Positions 1 to 11,941 of a stretch of 64,000 nucleotides of DNA are shown here, piece by piece (positions within the stretch are counted from its first letter, which is position 1; every line of letters begins with the position of its first letter). The stretch covers positions 7,806,186 to 7,870,185 of the forward strand of contig NC_088872.1 of the NCBI RefSeq assembly GCF_032884065.1. Reading direction: 5' to 3'. The DNA is from Artemia franciscana (taxonomy: Eukaryota; Arthropoda; Branchiopoda; Anostraca; Artemiidae). Both the position numbers and the translations under genes were made by a program. The notes under the pieces are model-generated. The model saw nothing but the letters and a program-made list of their open reading frames with translations, did not search any database and was not told the origin of the DNA.

Positions 1-345
1 CCACATTTTTGTAGATAGGAGCTTGGAACTTCTACAGTAGGGTTCTCTGATACGCTGAATCTGATGGTGTAATTTTCGTTAAGATTCTATGACTTTTAGA
101 GGGTGTTTCCCCCTATTTTCTAAAATAACGCAAATTTTCTCAGGCTCGTAACTTTTGATGGGTAAGACTAAACTTGATGAAACTTATATATTTAAAATCA
201 GCATTAAAATACAATTCTTCTGATGTAGCTATTGGTACCAAAATTCCATTTTTTAGACTTTTGGTTGCTATTGAGCCGGGTCGCTCCTTACTACAGTTCG
301 TTACCACGAACTGTTTGATACTTCACAGTATTTATAGTACCAATA
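1..345 (+). repeat. Dispersed repeat family A, 3' part, cut by window edge
   Basis: Non-coding repeat found at least a dozen times in this window (for example reverse strand at 16480-16790 and 22920-23220, forward at 34205-34510 and 57000-57245). The shared blocks are 'TTTTTGTAGATAGGAGCTTG', 'TCTGATACGCTGAAT', 'TTTTCTCAGGCTCGTAAC' and 'GAGCCGGGTCGCTCCTTAC'. No open frame is conserved between copies, so I read it as a non-autonomous mobile element of unknown class. Confidence 0.8.
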
Positions 346-658
346 TCCGTTACAATTGTAGTATAGCACAGTACCAGTTAATATTAAAGTGGAGGGAGCC
401 CTCCCTCATACACATTGGCTGAATGGGTTTTGCATTGCTTTGCATGGATCAGACCTCAAACTAAACATGAATCTCCACTGTGTTTTACAAATTATTTATG
501 TAAATTAATATTCATAAAACAAATAGCCCAATAAATAGCATAAATTAAAAGATCGCATCACCTTGAAAACATAAATTATCTAAAATTTCAGTCAAGCCCT
601 CATAATTAGACTATTTTTATTGGTCGGAGCTTTTAGTGTCACTCTTTATTTTAATTAA

Positions 659-951
659 ACAAAAAAAAAACAAGTTTTTTTAAATGAAAGTAAGGAGCGA
701 CATTAAAACTTTAAACGAACAGAAATTACTCCGTATTTGAAAGGGGCTTTTCCTCCTCGACGCCTCGCTCTTTGTGCTAAAGTTTGACTCTTTTTCTTAA
801 CTCTACATTTTAAAACAGTAAAAACTTTAGCGTAAAGAGCGGGGTGTTGAGGAGGAAAAGCTCCTTTCAAATACGGAGTAATTTCTGTTCGTTTTAAGTT
901 TTAATATCGCTCCTTACTTTCATTTTAAAAAACTTGTTTTTTTTGTTTAAT
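659..951. mobile_element. Foldback element, family A core (palindromic MITE-like)
   Basis: The two halves are reverse complements over about 130 bp each. The left arm runs from an A-rich tract through 'AAGTAAGGAGCGACATTAAA', 'CGAACAGAAATTACTCCGTA' and 'CTCGCTCTTTGTGCTAAAG'. The right arm reads the same on the other strand, and a short spacer lies near 800-815. The same core recurs as single arms or foldbacks at 17290-17890, 19205-19380, 24262-24520, 30618-30905, 55552-55889 and 56160-56450. Confidence 0.85.
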
Positions 952-1602
952 TGCCATCATGGATAGACTATTGCATAAAGTCAGTTGGTTTCATTAAAAG
1001 GTGATATAATCTATGTGTTGTTTGGTAAGCATACAATGATTTGTCAAACAAATTAGGAGGTTAAAAGATGCAGGAAATTTTTTTTTGGGGCCCAAGGGAT
1101 TAATTTTAAGTTTTGAGGGGTAGGGGGTCACGCTTTTTTTTCTCTGATCTTCACGACAGACTATCGGCCACAATTTTTCCGCTTTTCGAATATCTTCGAA
1201 CACACTAATTGGCTAGTTTATCAGAGTCTACCCAATAGTACTACCCAAGTAAAGAGTGAAGTCCTATGTATTATATTTCTTTTTTCTTTTCACCGAGGCA
1301 CTTTGTGTGGAAGGTTTTGTCGGAAAAACTTTGGAGACGGCTTATTCAACTGGAAACTGAAAATCCCAGTACCCTTTTTCAAAGTAAAAAGTGATTGGAG
1401 GGCAGGCTACCCCTCCATTTGCCATACTACCCAAAGCCATCAAATATATGTCGAGATAACCACTTTGTTCAGCATATTTTAAAAATAGCTATCCCTCCGG
1501 GATGATATATTCCCCAAAGCCATCAAATATATGTTGAGATAACCACTTTGTCCAGCATAGTTGAAAAATAACTATCCCTCTGTTGAATAGTTGAAAAATA
1601 AC

Positions 1603-1678
1603 CACTACTACTACCGCTATTATTATCACCACTACTACTACTACTATTACTGATACAGCTACTACATCCTTTGTGACT
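1603..1678. repeat. Imperfect ACT microsatellite
   Basis: Runs of ACT/ATT triplets inside the 120-bp repeat region. Open frames across it encode only valine or serine runs and are not genes. Confidence 0.85.
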
Positions 1679-1689
1679 ACTAATGAGGG

Positions 1690-2399
1690 CAAGGGTATTA
1701 AGATGAAAACTCTTAAGATACATTGATGAGGACGTTGAACAGAATCCCGACGCACTATGTGCATACAGGTTGTCCAAAAGGTGTATCAACAATATCTTGA
1801 GGACGGCTTAGAGTATTAAGTTAAAACTTTCGGGGCAAAATGAGGGGAATGTTAAAATTACCAAAAATGGAACATACGCATACCACTACTTCTACTGCTA
1901 CAACTGTTATTACTACTGCTATTACTACTACTACTATTCCTACTATAACTACTGCTACTACCACAGCTACTGCTATTACTGCTACTAAGGCTGAGGGTAT
2001 CAGCATGAAAGTCTTAGAGAATATGGAGGGGAGAGTTAAACTAAATTAAAATATACTATATTCATCTTAGAAATGGCTTGGAGTATTAAGTTGAAACTTA
2101 AATGGAATGTTGAAGGGATGATGAACAAAATCTAACCCCCTATGGGTATGCAGGTTAACAAAAAGAAGCATCAACAATATCCCAGGAACTACTTCGTATA
2201 TTAAGTTGAAACTTTCAGGGTATATCGAGGGAGATGTTAAAAAAACCAAAAGGTGCTATGTGTGCACTGCAGCTCCTATTGCTGCAAATGCTACTGCTGC
2301 TTCAAATGACTGCGACTGCTTGTAGATACATCTGTGACTACTTGTGACTGTTAATTATTACTGCTACTGCTACTACTACTACTACTACTACCGCTACTT

Positions 2400-2483
<84 letters not shown>

Positions 2484-3010
2484 ATAATAATACTACTAGT
2501 ACTACAACTACTGCTACCACTACTACTATTACTACTGCTGCTGCTACTGCTAAAACTGCTATTACTAATACTATTACTACTATTATTATTACTTCTGCTA
2601 CTGCTACTACTACTACTGCTGCTGCTATTACTACTACCGCTACTACTACTACTACTAGTACTACTACCACCACTACTACCACTACAACTATTGAATTAAA
2701 TTAAAAAGAGTTGAAGGGCTTCCAGATTGTCAGAATGGCAAAGATGCAATATCTCAGGAGTGGAAGAGGATATTAAGTTAAAACTTTCAGGGAAAGTTGA
2801 TTGGCTAAGGATATTAAGTTAAAATTATTAGGGTTTAAGTCAAACAGCTAAGGGTATTAAGTTAAAATTATTAGGGTTTGTTGAGTAAGAAATTGAACTA
2901 GACTAAAAAGCATTATTTGCATTCGAGATTTCCAGAAGGGTGTATCAGCCATATCTCTGGAAATACTAAGGGAATTAAGTCAAAACTTTCAGGGTGTGTA
3001 AACGGAGATT
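1690..3010 (+). repeat. Degenerate ~120-bp repeat family D with ACT microsatellites
   Basis: Recurring phrases are 'TATTAAGTTGAAACTTTCAG', 'GTTGAACTAAATCAAAAG', 'CACTATGTGCAT', 'CAGGTTGTCAAAAG' and 'CAATATCTCAGGAACGGCTT', spaced about 110-125 bp apart in diverged copies. Between them lie imperfect ACT arrays at about 1878-1996 and 2347-2695; the second is close to pure near 2384-2480. No coding potential seen. The same family occurs at 4320-5310, 6290-6720 and 7850-8660. Confidence 0.75.
2347..2695. repeat. Long ACT/CTA microsatellite
   Basis: About 350 bp of CTA/ACT triplets with point variants, purest around 2384-2480. On the minus strand one frame reads as poly-valine over 114 codons, which is an artefact of the triplet repeat. 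Confidence 0.9.
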
Positions 3011-3331
3011 TTTGATTAATATGCGTCTCTACAAAAGGTTGTAATATGACGGAGGTTAGAATTCCGTCAGTTCTGTCAGCTTAAACATTAGGAAGATGTT
3101 CTACCCATACATTACAGTATTTTCCTCGGTAACGACCAATTAAAAAGCAATATAGTACAACAACTAACAACTGTCGAAGATATAAATAGCAAGCCAAAAC
3201 CTGGATTCTTATATTCCTGGATTTATTTCAGATGTCTTTCTCCCTTAAGTTTAGATAAAAACAAAACAACTTGCAGAATCTAATAAGATCAAAGGAGAAA
3301 AACAGGAAAAGGAAACTGTGAAGAATCAAAA

Positions 3332-3442
3332 ATGAGTTCAATTAGAAGACACACATTAAAAAATTATTTGAACGAACGGTTTAAGATTGAATTAACAGAT
3401 ATAGAAAAACAGAAACATGAAAAGGTCATTGAACTGAGAAAG
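3332..3442 (+). CDS. Candidate small coding exon, unrecognised
   Basis: An ATG in an A-rich context opens 37 codons beginning MSSIRRHTLKNYL and ending KVIELRK, rich in Lys/Glu, then a GTAAAC donor-like site. I do not recognise the peptide. No second exon was found, and it lies inside the VGlut gene on the opposite strand. It may be a chance open frame in intronic DNA. An expressed transcript or conservation in a related species would be needed to support it. Confidence 0.15.
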
Positions 3443-3573
3443 GTAAACTACCTTGCTGGCACAAACTGACAGTTCAGCCAACCACATTAACTTTCATTTT
3501 TTACTAACCAATCTAGCTTTTTTCTAAGTTCTAAGAGAAGAAATAAAAATGACAAAATTTGGAAATACTTTAC

Positions 3574-3748
3574 CATAAAAGTAAAATGGTGCCTGCCATC
3601 CAAGTAAACCCGTAAGCCAGCCGCCAAGTGGCATTCCGACTACAGCACCGGCATATGAGCCGCAGAAGGCAAGCGTTGCCAGTCTAGATCGCTCAAGGGG
3701 TGGTGCCCACCACCGCCAGATACCGTGGCATGCGGGGTAGGTTACTCC
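3574..3748 (-). CDS. VGlut: Vesicular glutamate transporter, internal exon (most downstream exon seen)
   Basis: Encodes [37 protein letters not shown] and ends QAPFYFYG. This is the part of the SLC17 fold where the signature GVTYPACH and the CGSYAGAVV block distinguish vesicular glutamate transporters from sialin and NaPi relatives. The exon is 175 bp, enters in phase 0 after a TTTTTTCAG acceptor and leaves after one base (G/GTAAAG). It joins in phase with the exon at 15666-15780. In known members the protein is a 12-helix transporter of synaptic vesicles that loads glutamate using the proton and voltage gradient. Remaining 3' exons lie left of the window. Confidence 0.95.
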
Positions 3749-3749
3749 C

Positions 3750-4320
3750 TGAAAAAAGGTCAGATGCATAAAGTAACAATAAAAGGGAATAAACTCGAAA
3801 CATGCTTGAATAATAATAATTTATGACAGTGAGGCTAATCAACCTGTAGTAAAAGTCTGGATATTCTTTTTTTTACAATTACTAGACCATCTGTTCTATA
3901 GTATGCAGAGTAGCGCTGCCACAGAAAAGGACAAAATGAATTCAGTGCATTATTTTTTCATTTCTTCTATGCTATACCTCTTCATATGGAAGGAGAGGTC
4001 GTAGAAACTTCGGAGGGAGCTCATTCGATTAGAAACTGAAGCTAAAGTGCTCTTTTTAAGATTCGAAAGTGATTGGAGGGTCATTTTTGTTTCCAAGCAC
4101 AGTGAAGTGATTAGAGATTCAAAAGTCATTTTTGTAACTAGCTTCCCCTTTAGCCCCCAAAACTTCCGTTAGAAATTTTAAAATAGACATTTTGTTCGAA
4201 GTAGTTCTAAGATCCATTTTATGCGTCTTCGAGGCATCATGACGCCCAGAGCCCTTAGAGAAGGGCTGTAATTTATGCAAGATGTCCAATGTTTACATAT
4301 TGGCTTCATTATCGGGAAAG
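3750..4320. other. Intronic sequence, mostly without recognised features
   Basis: AT-rich intron. Around 3985-4260 there is weak similarity to the middle of repeat family A (phrases such as 'TCATTCGATTAGAAACTGAA', 'GATTGGAGGGTC' and 'CATTTTGTTCGAA'), suggesting an old diverged copy. No gene seen. Confidence 0.4.
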
Positions 4321-5310
4321 GGGGTATGTTTCATCCTTTGAGTTTGAAAAGGCTCAGGGTTTTAAGGTAATACTTTCAGGGTATCTTTAGGAGGAGATTC
4401 AACTAAACCAAAAGACACTATGTGCATCCAGGTTATCAAAAGAACGCGTCTGCAATTACTCAGAGTGGCTAAGAGCATCGAATTCAAACTTTCAGGGTAT
4501 GTTGAGGGTGGTGTTGAACCAAATGAAAAGACTCTGTGAACATCCATATTTTCAAAAGGACGTATCTGTAATACCTTAGGAACGGCTTAGGGTATTAATT
4601 TGAAACTTTAAGGGAATGTCATGGGTATAATACGCTACATCAAAAGACACTACCTGCATTCATGTTGTAAAAAAGGGCGTAACTGCAGTATCCCTGGAGA
4701 AGCTATTGGCATAAAGTTGTAGATTTTAGGGAATGTTAAAAGGGATATCAAACTAAATCAAAAGCCTCTATATTAAATCAAATGACTACCAACTACCCAA
4801 GTTTAAAAAAAGACGTATCTGTAATATTCCAAGAATGGCTAAGTGATTGAGTCAAAACTTTGATGGCAATCTGAGGAGACCTTGGATAAGACATTTGTCC
4901 ATATGGTCCAAATGCACTATCTGCTATTTTTCGGAAGCTGCTTAGGGCATTAAATTGTCTTTTTATTTGGTTTAACATTTCCCTTAGCAATCCCTGAAAG
5001 TTTCAGCTTATTACCCATAGCCTTTCCTAAAACCAGTATAGAGACTCCCAGATACGCCCTTCTTACAATCTGGATGCAATTAGAGTCATTTAATTTATTG
5101 CAGTAACACCCTCAACATCCTCAAAAAGTTTCAACTTAATACCCTTAGTAGTTCTTGAGATACAACAGACATACCTTTTTGAACAACTAGAGGCAGAGAG
5201 TCTTCTGATTAAGTTCGATGTTCCATCAATTTTCCCTTAAATTTTTATCTCAGTAACCTTAGATATTGCAGATAATGCCTTTTGACAACCTCGATATACC
5301 TAAACTCTTT
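4320..5310. repeat. Family D 120-bp repeats changing orientation near 4975
   Basis: At least five diverged plus-orientation units lie up to about 4960. From about 4970 the same phrases appear reverse-complemented ('CCCTGAAAGTTTCAGCTTAT', 'AACAACTAGAGGCAG', 'CTTTTGATTTAGTTCAA'). The block is therefore a large, imperfect foldback centred near 4975. Confidence 0.7.
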
Positions 5311-5319
5311 TGATTTAGT

Positions 5320-5815
5320 TCAATTGTAGTGGTTGCAGCAAAAGCCGTGGAAGTCAAAGTCAAAATCGATATAGTAGCAGTAGAAGGGGTCGCAGTCACT
5401 AGTAGTTGCAGTCGCAATTGCAAATAGTCGCAGTAAAAAGTAGTTTCCACCGCAGTTGTTTTAGTCATAATTAGTCAGAGAGACAAGCAGTCATAGCATA
5501 GAGGAGTTTCAGTCACAAGCTGTTTTGGTCGCGAGTAGTCAAAGTCACAGTCGCAAATAGTTACAGTCACATGTAATTATAGTTGCAAGTAGTTACAGAC
5601 ACAAATATTCAAATATAAAGCTTTAAGTTGTCTTAGTCATTGTCACAAGTAGTGCAATCCCAAGCAGTTGCAGTTGTAATTAGTTGTTGTCGCTAGTGAT
5701 TGAAATCACAGTTGAAAGTTTTTCAAGTAGCAGTCGTAACCACAAGTTGTAGTAGTCAAAGTCAGAATATTCACGGCAACAAGTAGTTGTAGTCACAAGA
5801 AGTTACCGCAATAGC
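5320..5815. repeat. Degenerate short tandem repeat, GTAGTCACAGTCGCA-like
   Basis: About 500 bp of irregular 6- to 18-bp units built from AGTCGCA, AGTCACA and GTAGTTGCAGT. Too diverged for a fixed period; probably an old decayed microsatellite derived from the neighbouring AGT tract. No open frame of interest. Confidence 0.65.
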
Positions 5816-5817
5816 AG

Positions 5818-5902
5818 CAATAGTAGTAGTAGTACTAAGTAGTAGTACTACTACTACTACTAGTAGTAGTGGTAGTAGTCGTAGTAGTAATAGTAGTAGC
5901 CC
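5818..5902. repeat. AGT/TAG microsatellite with internal palindrome
   Basis: AGT triplets run up to about 5842, reverse to ACT, then return to AGT, so the tract can fold on itself. It is the complement of the ACT arrays left of 4975, in keeping with the inverted arrangement of the whole block. Confidence 0.8.
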
Positions 5903-6289
5903 TAAAAGTCTTTCGACTTAGCTCAATATTACCTGAGCCATATTACCTCAATATTGATTACCTGAGCTCAATATTACCATTTGATTAAGCGTATTATAGG
6001 CCTCTGATGTAGAGGTGTCAAGCTTCTATAGGTGTCAATCTAGAGGCATTTCAGTACATTTTTTTAAGAGTCAAAAGTGATTAGAGGAAAACCAGCCCCC
6101 ATCTACTGCCCTATTTAGATGTCCTCCCCCGCAACCACATCCGATTAAAATTTCTATAGCCATTCAGTTTGAAATGGTCTAAAGGCTAAAAAAAATATCC
6201 CTCTTGGGATGACACGATCTCTGGGACAAGGGCTGTAAGTTATTTAAGTTGTCCATTATTTATATACAGGGTTTATCTCTTAGAAAAAT

Positions 6290-6720
6290 GGAAAACGTTT
6301 GATCCTAGGTCTCCAAAAAGGCACAGGGCATCAAAGTGATACTTTCAGGAAATGTTGACGGGATGTTCAACAAAACCAAAACACACTGAAGACCTGTTGG
6401 TTTTCAAGCGAGTGTGTCGGCAATATCTAAGGAATGACTGAGGATATGATGATAAAACTTTAATGACATGTTGAGAAGGATTTTGAAACATGTCTACAGG
6501 GAATACGCTTCTGGGCGTATCTATGTTGGTCTCAGGAACGGATACGGGTAAAAAGTTGAAACTTTCAGGAACGGCTAAGGAATATTTTAAACTGAACCAA
6601 AAAACATTTTATGTATCCAGGTGGTGAAAAAAATATCACCATTTTCCCAAGAACAGTTAAGGTTTATTAAATTGAAACTCTTGGATAATGTTGACAGAGA
6701 TGCTGAATTTACATAAAAAT
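6290..6720 (+). repeat. Family D repeats, plus orientation
   Basis: Three to four diverged units with 'ACTTTCAGG', 'GTTGAAACTTTCAGGAACGG' and 'CCAGGTGGTGAAAA'-type phrases, the same family as 1690-3010. No coding sequence. Confidence 0.65.
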
Positions 6721-6889
6721 ATGGAAATCCAGGTGCTCCTGCGTTAGTCCCTGGTTTTTCCAATATAGACTGGTACCCAAAAAGTTCAAAATACCAATAA
6801 AAAACAATTTTTCTTATTTGGGTCTTCTCAATATTAATTTTATATATGGCTGCATGCATAATGAAGAGTGGAGGGCTTATGAAGCCTAA

Positions 6890-7840
6890 AAATCAAGGCA
6901 GGGATTGGTAAGGTACGATATATAATTCTAATCGTATATAGCCTTCTCCTGTTCATTGTAATTTTATTTCATTTTAGGTTTGACCGGGTTATTCACTGTG
7001 ACCGTTCGTTTAGGGTCTCGTTTGTTTATTGACTGTGATTTCTACTCATTTTGAATGTAAATTATTATTTGGCGTTATTTGTGCTTATCTTTCGTTTAAT
7101 TCAGCTCTTTCCTTTTCTTTGAAAAAGTTCTATTTTGGAGAAAATTTCTAATATTAATTTCAGTTTGTTTTTAATAGACATTATTTTCTCTATTTTTTTT
7201 AATGGTTGATAGAAGAAATATCTGTAATATTTTACAGGACCAATAATATTTTTATTGGTTTTTCTGCTTAAAAATTAAGATTGTGGCTTTCTATTGGTAA
7301 TCTGGAAACAAAATTTAGGATAAAGTTTTTTCTAAATAATTTTAACATAGAATTTGGATGAGGACGGAGAGCATTATTTAAATGAATGGATTTAAAACCA
7401 GAATTTTTTTGGTCTTCTATAGGGCTAAAGTAATCCTAACCCCAATTCTGTTGCAACCTTGAATTCAAATATTAATGACCACTTTATTATAAGAATCTTA
7501 TTGTATTACTTGGTTTAGATGCTTGTTTGTCTAAAGAAATAGGCTTTAACCCCATATATTAAAAAGAATTCTGTTTTGTCGTTTAAAAAATAAAAATGAA
7601 TAACCTCGTGAAGAATCCATGAACCAGATTGGTTTTTCTCTGAGGTTCCCGTGGTTCTGAAACTTTTATTGAGGCCCCTTCAAAGTCTAAAATGTAAGTA
7701 TATCAGAATAAAAAATATTTCGCACATAGAATCAATACACCCGCATTTTTCTTCAATAACTTATTGTCCTGGATAAACTACCCTAAGTTCCTCCAAGCAA
7801 AAATTCAGAACATACATGACCCCCCAGTCCTAAATTTTCA
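6890..7840. other. Gene-free intronic DNA, nothing recognised
   Basis: AT-rich sequence with stops in all frames and no repeat structure or similarity that I could recognise. Confidence 0.6.
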
Positions 7841-7849
7841 CTTTAAGTT

Positions 7850-8660
7850 TCAGGTACTTCCCTTAACCCGTTAATTTATGCTCTTAGTCACACCTGAAAG
7901 ATTGTAGATAAACTCTTTTCACAATCTGAATGTATAGCCTAGTATTTTTTCCCTTACTTCAAAATACCTCTCAACATTCTCTGAAAATTTTAGTTTAGTA
8001 CCTTTTGCCATTCCCTGGATGTTTTTGATACGTCTTTTTGACAACGTGGATGCATGTAAAATATTTCGATTTAGTTCAACATGCTCCTAAACATTCCCCG
8101 AAAGCTTCAACTTAATTCCCTTAGTTGTTCCCATATACGCCCTTTTGACAGCTTAGATGCAGCTAGTATCTTTTGATTTAGTTTAACATCTTCCTCAATA
8201 TTCCATGAAAGTTTCTTCTTAAAACCCTGAGTAGTTCCTGAGATATGGCAAATATATACTCTTGACAACCTGGATGCGTACATTGTCTTTTGATTTAGTT
8301 TAACATCTTCCTCAATATTCCATGAAAGTTTCTTCTTAACACCCTGAGTAGTTCCTGAGATATGGCAAATATATACTCTTGACAACCTGGATGCGTACAT
8401 TGTCTTTTGATTTAGTTCAGCACTTTCCTCAAAGCTCCTTAAAAGCTTCGATTTAATGATCTTTACCGTCCATAAGATGCTACTTTTTACATCTTTTTGA
8501 AAATTTTTGAAAAATTTTTGAAAAATGACATACTTTTTGAAAATTTGGCTGCAAAACGCTGCTTTTGATTTAGTTCAATATCCCGCCCAAATTCCCTAAA
8601 GCTTTAAACTTAACACCTTTAACTGCTTTTGAAATATTGCAGACACCTCTTTGACCCCCC
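7850..8660 (-). repeat. Family D repeats, inverted, with a recent tandem duplication
   Basis: Reverse-complement copies of the 120-bp family. Two adjacent units at about 8155-8278 and 8279-8402 are nearly identical, both carrying 'CAACATCTTCCTCAATATTC'-type text followed by 'GAGATATGGCAAATATATAC'. This makes them much younger duplicates than the rest. The open minus-strand frame repeating MYASRLSRVYICHISG twice is only a consequence of this duplication. Confidence 0.75.
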
Positions 8661-8679
8661 TTCTGAAATACAAACTAAC

Positions 8680-9225
8680 AATTTTTGTTCAGCAAAATTA
8701 AAATACTATTAGTCGACAATAACAATTTATAATACAATAACCTATCGACAATACTTAAGGGACCTATCCCAAGGGAGCTTGCTGAAAATACTGGATATTC
8801 GATAGAAGTAGGTAAATGGATCATCATATGATTAATTCCTGAGATGATCTTAGGATAATAGAATAGATATCCCTGTGAAACAATTTGCTTGATGAATTAG
8901 TTGAATTGTCGCCATAGCTTTAGTAAAATGGATTTATTTATTATGAGGGTTGCTATCGTTGTTCTCCTCGGAAGCTTTTTTCAGGTCTTTTTCTCCCCTA
9001 TGCTCATCTGTATTCATTCAAGTATGCTTAGACGGCCAAAACAAATTACTATTATTATTATATTGCTTTTGCAGTTTTCGTAGCTTTGTATCCAAGCCTG
9101 TTCAAAAGATACCGAACAAAAATTTTTGTTCAGCACAATTAAGATGTCATCAAACGGCAATAACAATTGATATCCCAAATAAAACTATCTATCTACAACG
9201 CCCAAGGGAGCTATCCCTTTTTCCT
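8680..9225. repeat. Pair of diverged direct repeats (8680-8795 and 9115-9225)
   Basis: Both copies start at 'AATTTTTGTTCAGCA', continue through 'CAATAACAATT' and end near 'AAGGGAGCTATCCC' (in the first copy 'AAGGGACCTATCCC' followed by 'AAGGGAGCTT'). They are separated by about 320 bp of unrecognised sequence. Class unknown. Confidence 0.55.
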
Positions 9226-9359
9226 GGCACTTTGGCACCCAGTCAACTTCTCCCTGATGACTTGTTTACTAGGGAAAATAATGTTCCCGCTCCAGTGATT
9301 CCAGATCCCTTTTAAGATTTCTAGCTGTTTATCATTGCGGGAGGAAGGGATCTACTAAC

Positions 9360-10430
9360 AAAGAAAAGAATTTGGGAAATTTAATAGTGCTTGAAAATAT
9401 TGCCTTACTGGTTGCTATAGTGGTCTATGAGCTTAAGATAATAGGCAAAGAATTTCATTCGCTTAACCGAGGAATTATTTATTGTTATTAGATGGTCTAC
9501 GTTGTTTGTGTCTTAGCTCTCAATTTAGGAACGGTCTCTTCCTTAGACTTTCTTTTCGTAAAGTAATTGCATAATTCGAAAAAAGAAAAACGATAAGGAG
9601 ATTCAATATTGATGACATACGTATGACATATTTATTGATGACAAATATTTGTATACCCAGGAATCCTCTATGAGATATCTTGTATCTAAAGAATAAATAT
9701 AGCCATGTAATTAAAGGAAAAAAAGAAAAAAGAGAAAGACTTGAGCTATATACAAAACGTAAGAAAAAAAGAGACTTATGCATTAGCAATTTTTCTTATT
9801 ATAAAGATTACCAAGTTATTATTATTATTATCTGACCAAAAAGTTTGATTCATTATGTATTTAAGCTACAATAAAAATATTGTTCCCACAAAGGCTCTTT
9901 GGCCTGTAAAGAAGATGATAGACAAATAAGTAATTTCAACACTTACTCCGAAAGAGAAAAAAAGAGAATTATAAAAAGAAAAAAGTAGGGAAAAGAAAAG
10001 CAAAAAAGGAAAATTTTGGTGAATTTTAGATAAATATAAACCAAAAATGTAAAAAAGTGAAAACATTCAGCAGAAAACAAAAAAAAGACTTCAATCAATT
10101 CAAGACAAATATAAGCCAAAATGTTTAAAAAGCTTTTTGAAGAAACTAAACGAATGACACGTTCGAGGCAAATCAGGTATGCACAAAAATGGGTCACTTT
10201 TACATAAATAAGGAATAGGTAAATATGCTAGTATCGAGATTAAAACCAAGAGACTCGCTTAAGATAAAATAAAAAACTTCGGTTATGTGTGCTTAGAAAA
10301 TTATTGTTTAAATTGATTTGTCATTTAAATTCACCGTCAATTATAAAAAAAGACAAAAAAGAAAGAAAACGTGAATATCAATCTTTAATTTTTGATGGTT
10401 ATATTGTGCGAAAATTTATATTTCTCGTAT
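9360..10430. other. AT-rich low-complexity DNA
   Basis: A-rich on the plus strand, especially 9715-10180 (AAAAAG runs). Open frames here encode Phe/Leu/Ser-rich low-complexity peptides on the minus strand and have no support as genes. Confidence 0.6.
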
Positions 10431-10431
10431 T

Positions 10432-10871
10432 AAAACTGCGTATTTTTGTCGGTCGTGTTGGCTTCACGATGCTCGACATAGCTGTAATAATAATAATAAT
10501 AATAATAATTTATTGCAGGAAAAGCCCGTGGGCCATAGGAAATTTACATAACAACAAACAAACAACAAATTAACTACATTAAATTACTACTATTTAAAGA
10601 AAACGCTCCCGATGTGCCGCTGCAATCCTTACTATGCGGCAAGTTGCAGCCAAAACTCCCAAGGCCATCTATATGTCCCAGTAAAATAACCTGAGGAGGA
10701 TTGAAGGTACGCTATGGTTCAAACTGTTTAAAACTGCGTATCTTTGACGGTCGGGGTGGCTCCATGATGCTCTAAATAGCTATGATGTGGCAAGTTGCAG
10801 CCAAAGCTCCCAAGGCCATCTACATACCCCAGTAAAATACCCTGAGGAGGATTGAAGATACGCTATGGTTC
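10432..10871. repeat. Tandemly duplicated repeat, one copy interrupted by an insertion
   Basis: Unit 2 (about 10730-10871) reads 'AAACTGCGTATCTTTGACGG' through 'GGCAAGTTGCAGCCAAAG' to 'GGATTGAAGATACGCTATGG'. Unit 1 has the same beginning at 10432-10483 and the same continuation at 10634-10725, with about 150 bp of foreign sequence between. Comparison with unit 2 shows the empty site. Confidence 0.75.
10484..10633 (-). mobile_element. Short insertion resembling a LINE 3' tail
   Basis: Begins on the plus strand with a TAA-triplet run followed by 'TTTATTGCAGG'. On the minus strand this reads as a short 3' end finishing in AATAAATTATT(ATT)n, the kind of tail made by many non-LTR retrotransposons. 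It sits exactly where unit 1 departs from unit 2. LINE identity is inferred from the tail only. Confidence 0.5.
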
Positions 10872-11013
10872 ACAACTTCATAAGTGAAGAGAAGTTATTC
10901 CAACTCATTGGACAATCTCAATTTCAATCCAAATAGCTGAACAAACTCTGCAATGAGTTGGGAACCTGTTGTAAATGTCTCCACATCTAGCTGTAAGATC
11001 ATTTACGACGTAA

Positions 11014-11030
11014 GAGCCTTTCAGACCAAA
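11014..11030 (+). repeat. Candidate left terminal inverted repeat of the Harbinger element
   Basis: 'GAGCCTTTCAGACCAAA', preceded by TAA. Twelve bases are the exact reverse complement of 15374-15385. Followed by several CGTAA/TTACG motifs (11067-11190). Confidence 0.6.
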
Positions 11031-11941
11031 AATTTCTTATGGATCTTATGGATTGCTACGGAGCTTACGGTCAAACTTAAGAAAACTACGCACTCCGTAA
11101 CGTAAAAAAAAATACGTACACAACAGGGTTGCTATCTGCTCAACTTTACGTCCAACAGAAACGTAGAAACGTAATTCAGAGTATATTTTGGGTAAGATCT
11201 AACCTACTTTGGTTATTTAAATAATTAATTAGTTAATATTCTATTATGATACTTAAAGTTTAATTATGTTATGTTTTTTTTTTTTATCTAATTCAATGCC
11301 TAAATGAAAAAAATATGGGAATAGTTGAAAATGATATTTTTTGGAAGGTTTGTAGGATTGAAAGGGATAGGATAGGAGTGAATTCGGACCGTTATTTTTT
11401 TGGGTAATGATGGGTCATTGACATTGGAGAGAAACAAGAAAAGAGTATCAAAATAATTATGGTGATAATTTACTTTTTTATTTCATAAAGAAGGATAAAA
11501 GATACCATAAAAGGAAGATAATAAAGAAAATTTGGACACTGACGAGAATTTTATTAACATCATTTTCTTCTAATAAAGGATTCTTTTGTAAAAAAAATTA
11601 AGATAAAAAAGTGGCTGCTTTAGAAAAGATTTTTGCACCGCATGATCTCTCTTCCAAGTCACACTTCCTTCTGGAGACAAGAAGTAGTTGGCAAGTATTT
11701 CTCCAAAAATTTTGGATTGTCTTGAAGTATTATTACTTGATGTGAGACCTAAATCCTGGAATGAAGCATTTGAAATAGAAGCTGGAGACTCTGCTTAAGC
11801 GTTTGGGTATCACCTAAAGTAATAATGCAATTGTTAGGGCAAAGTGCACATTCCTTGATTGTCACAAACTTGTCTGGGTGCATGATTATTTCTGATCTAA
11901 ACAGTCTGAATCTTTGTACAAAATGCCGAAAGTGTTCTCGA

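Noticed and set aside
2338-2682. 114-codon poly-valine/alanine open frame
   Set aside because: Translation of an ACT microsatellite.
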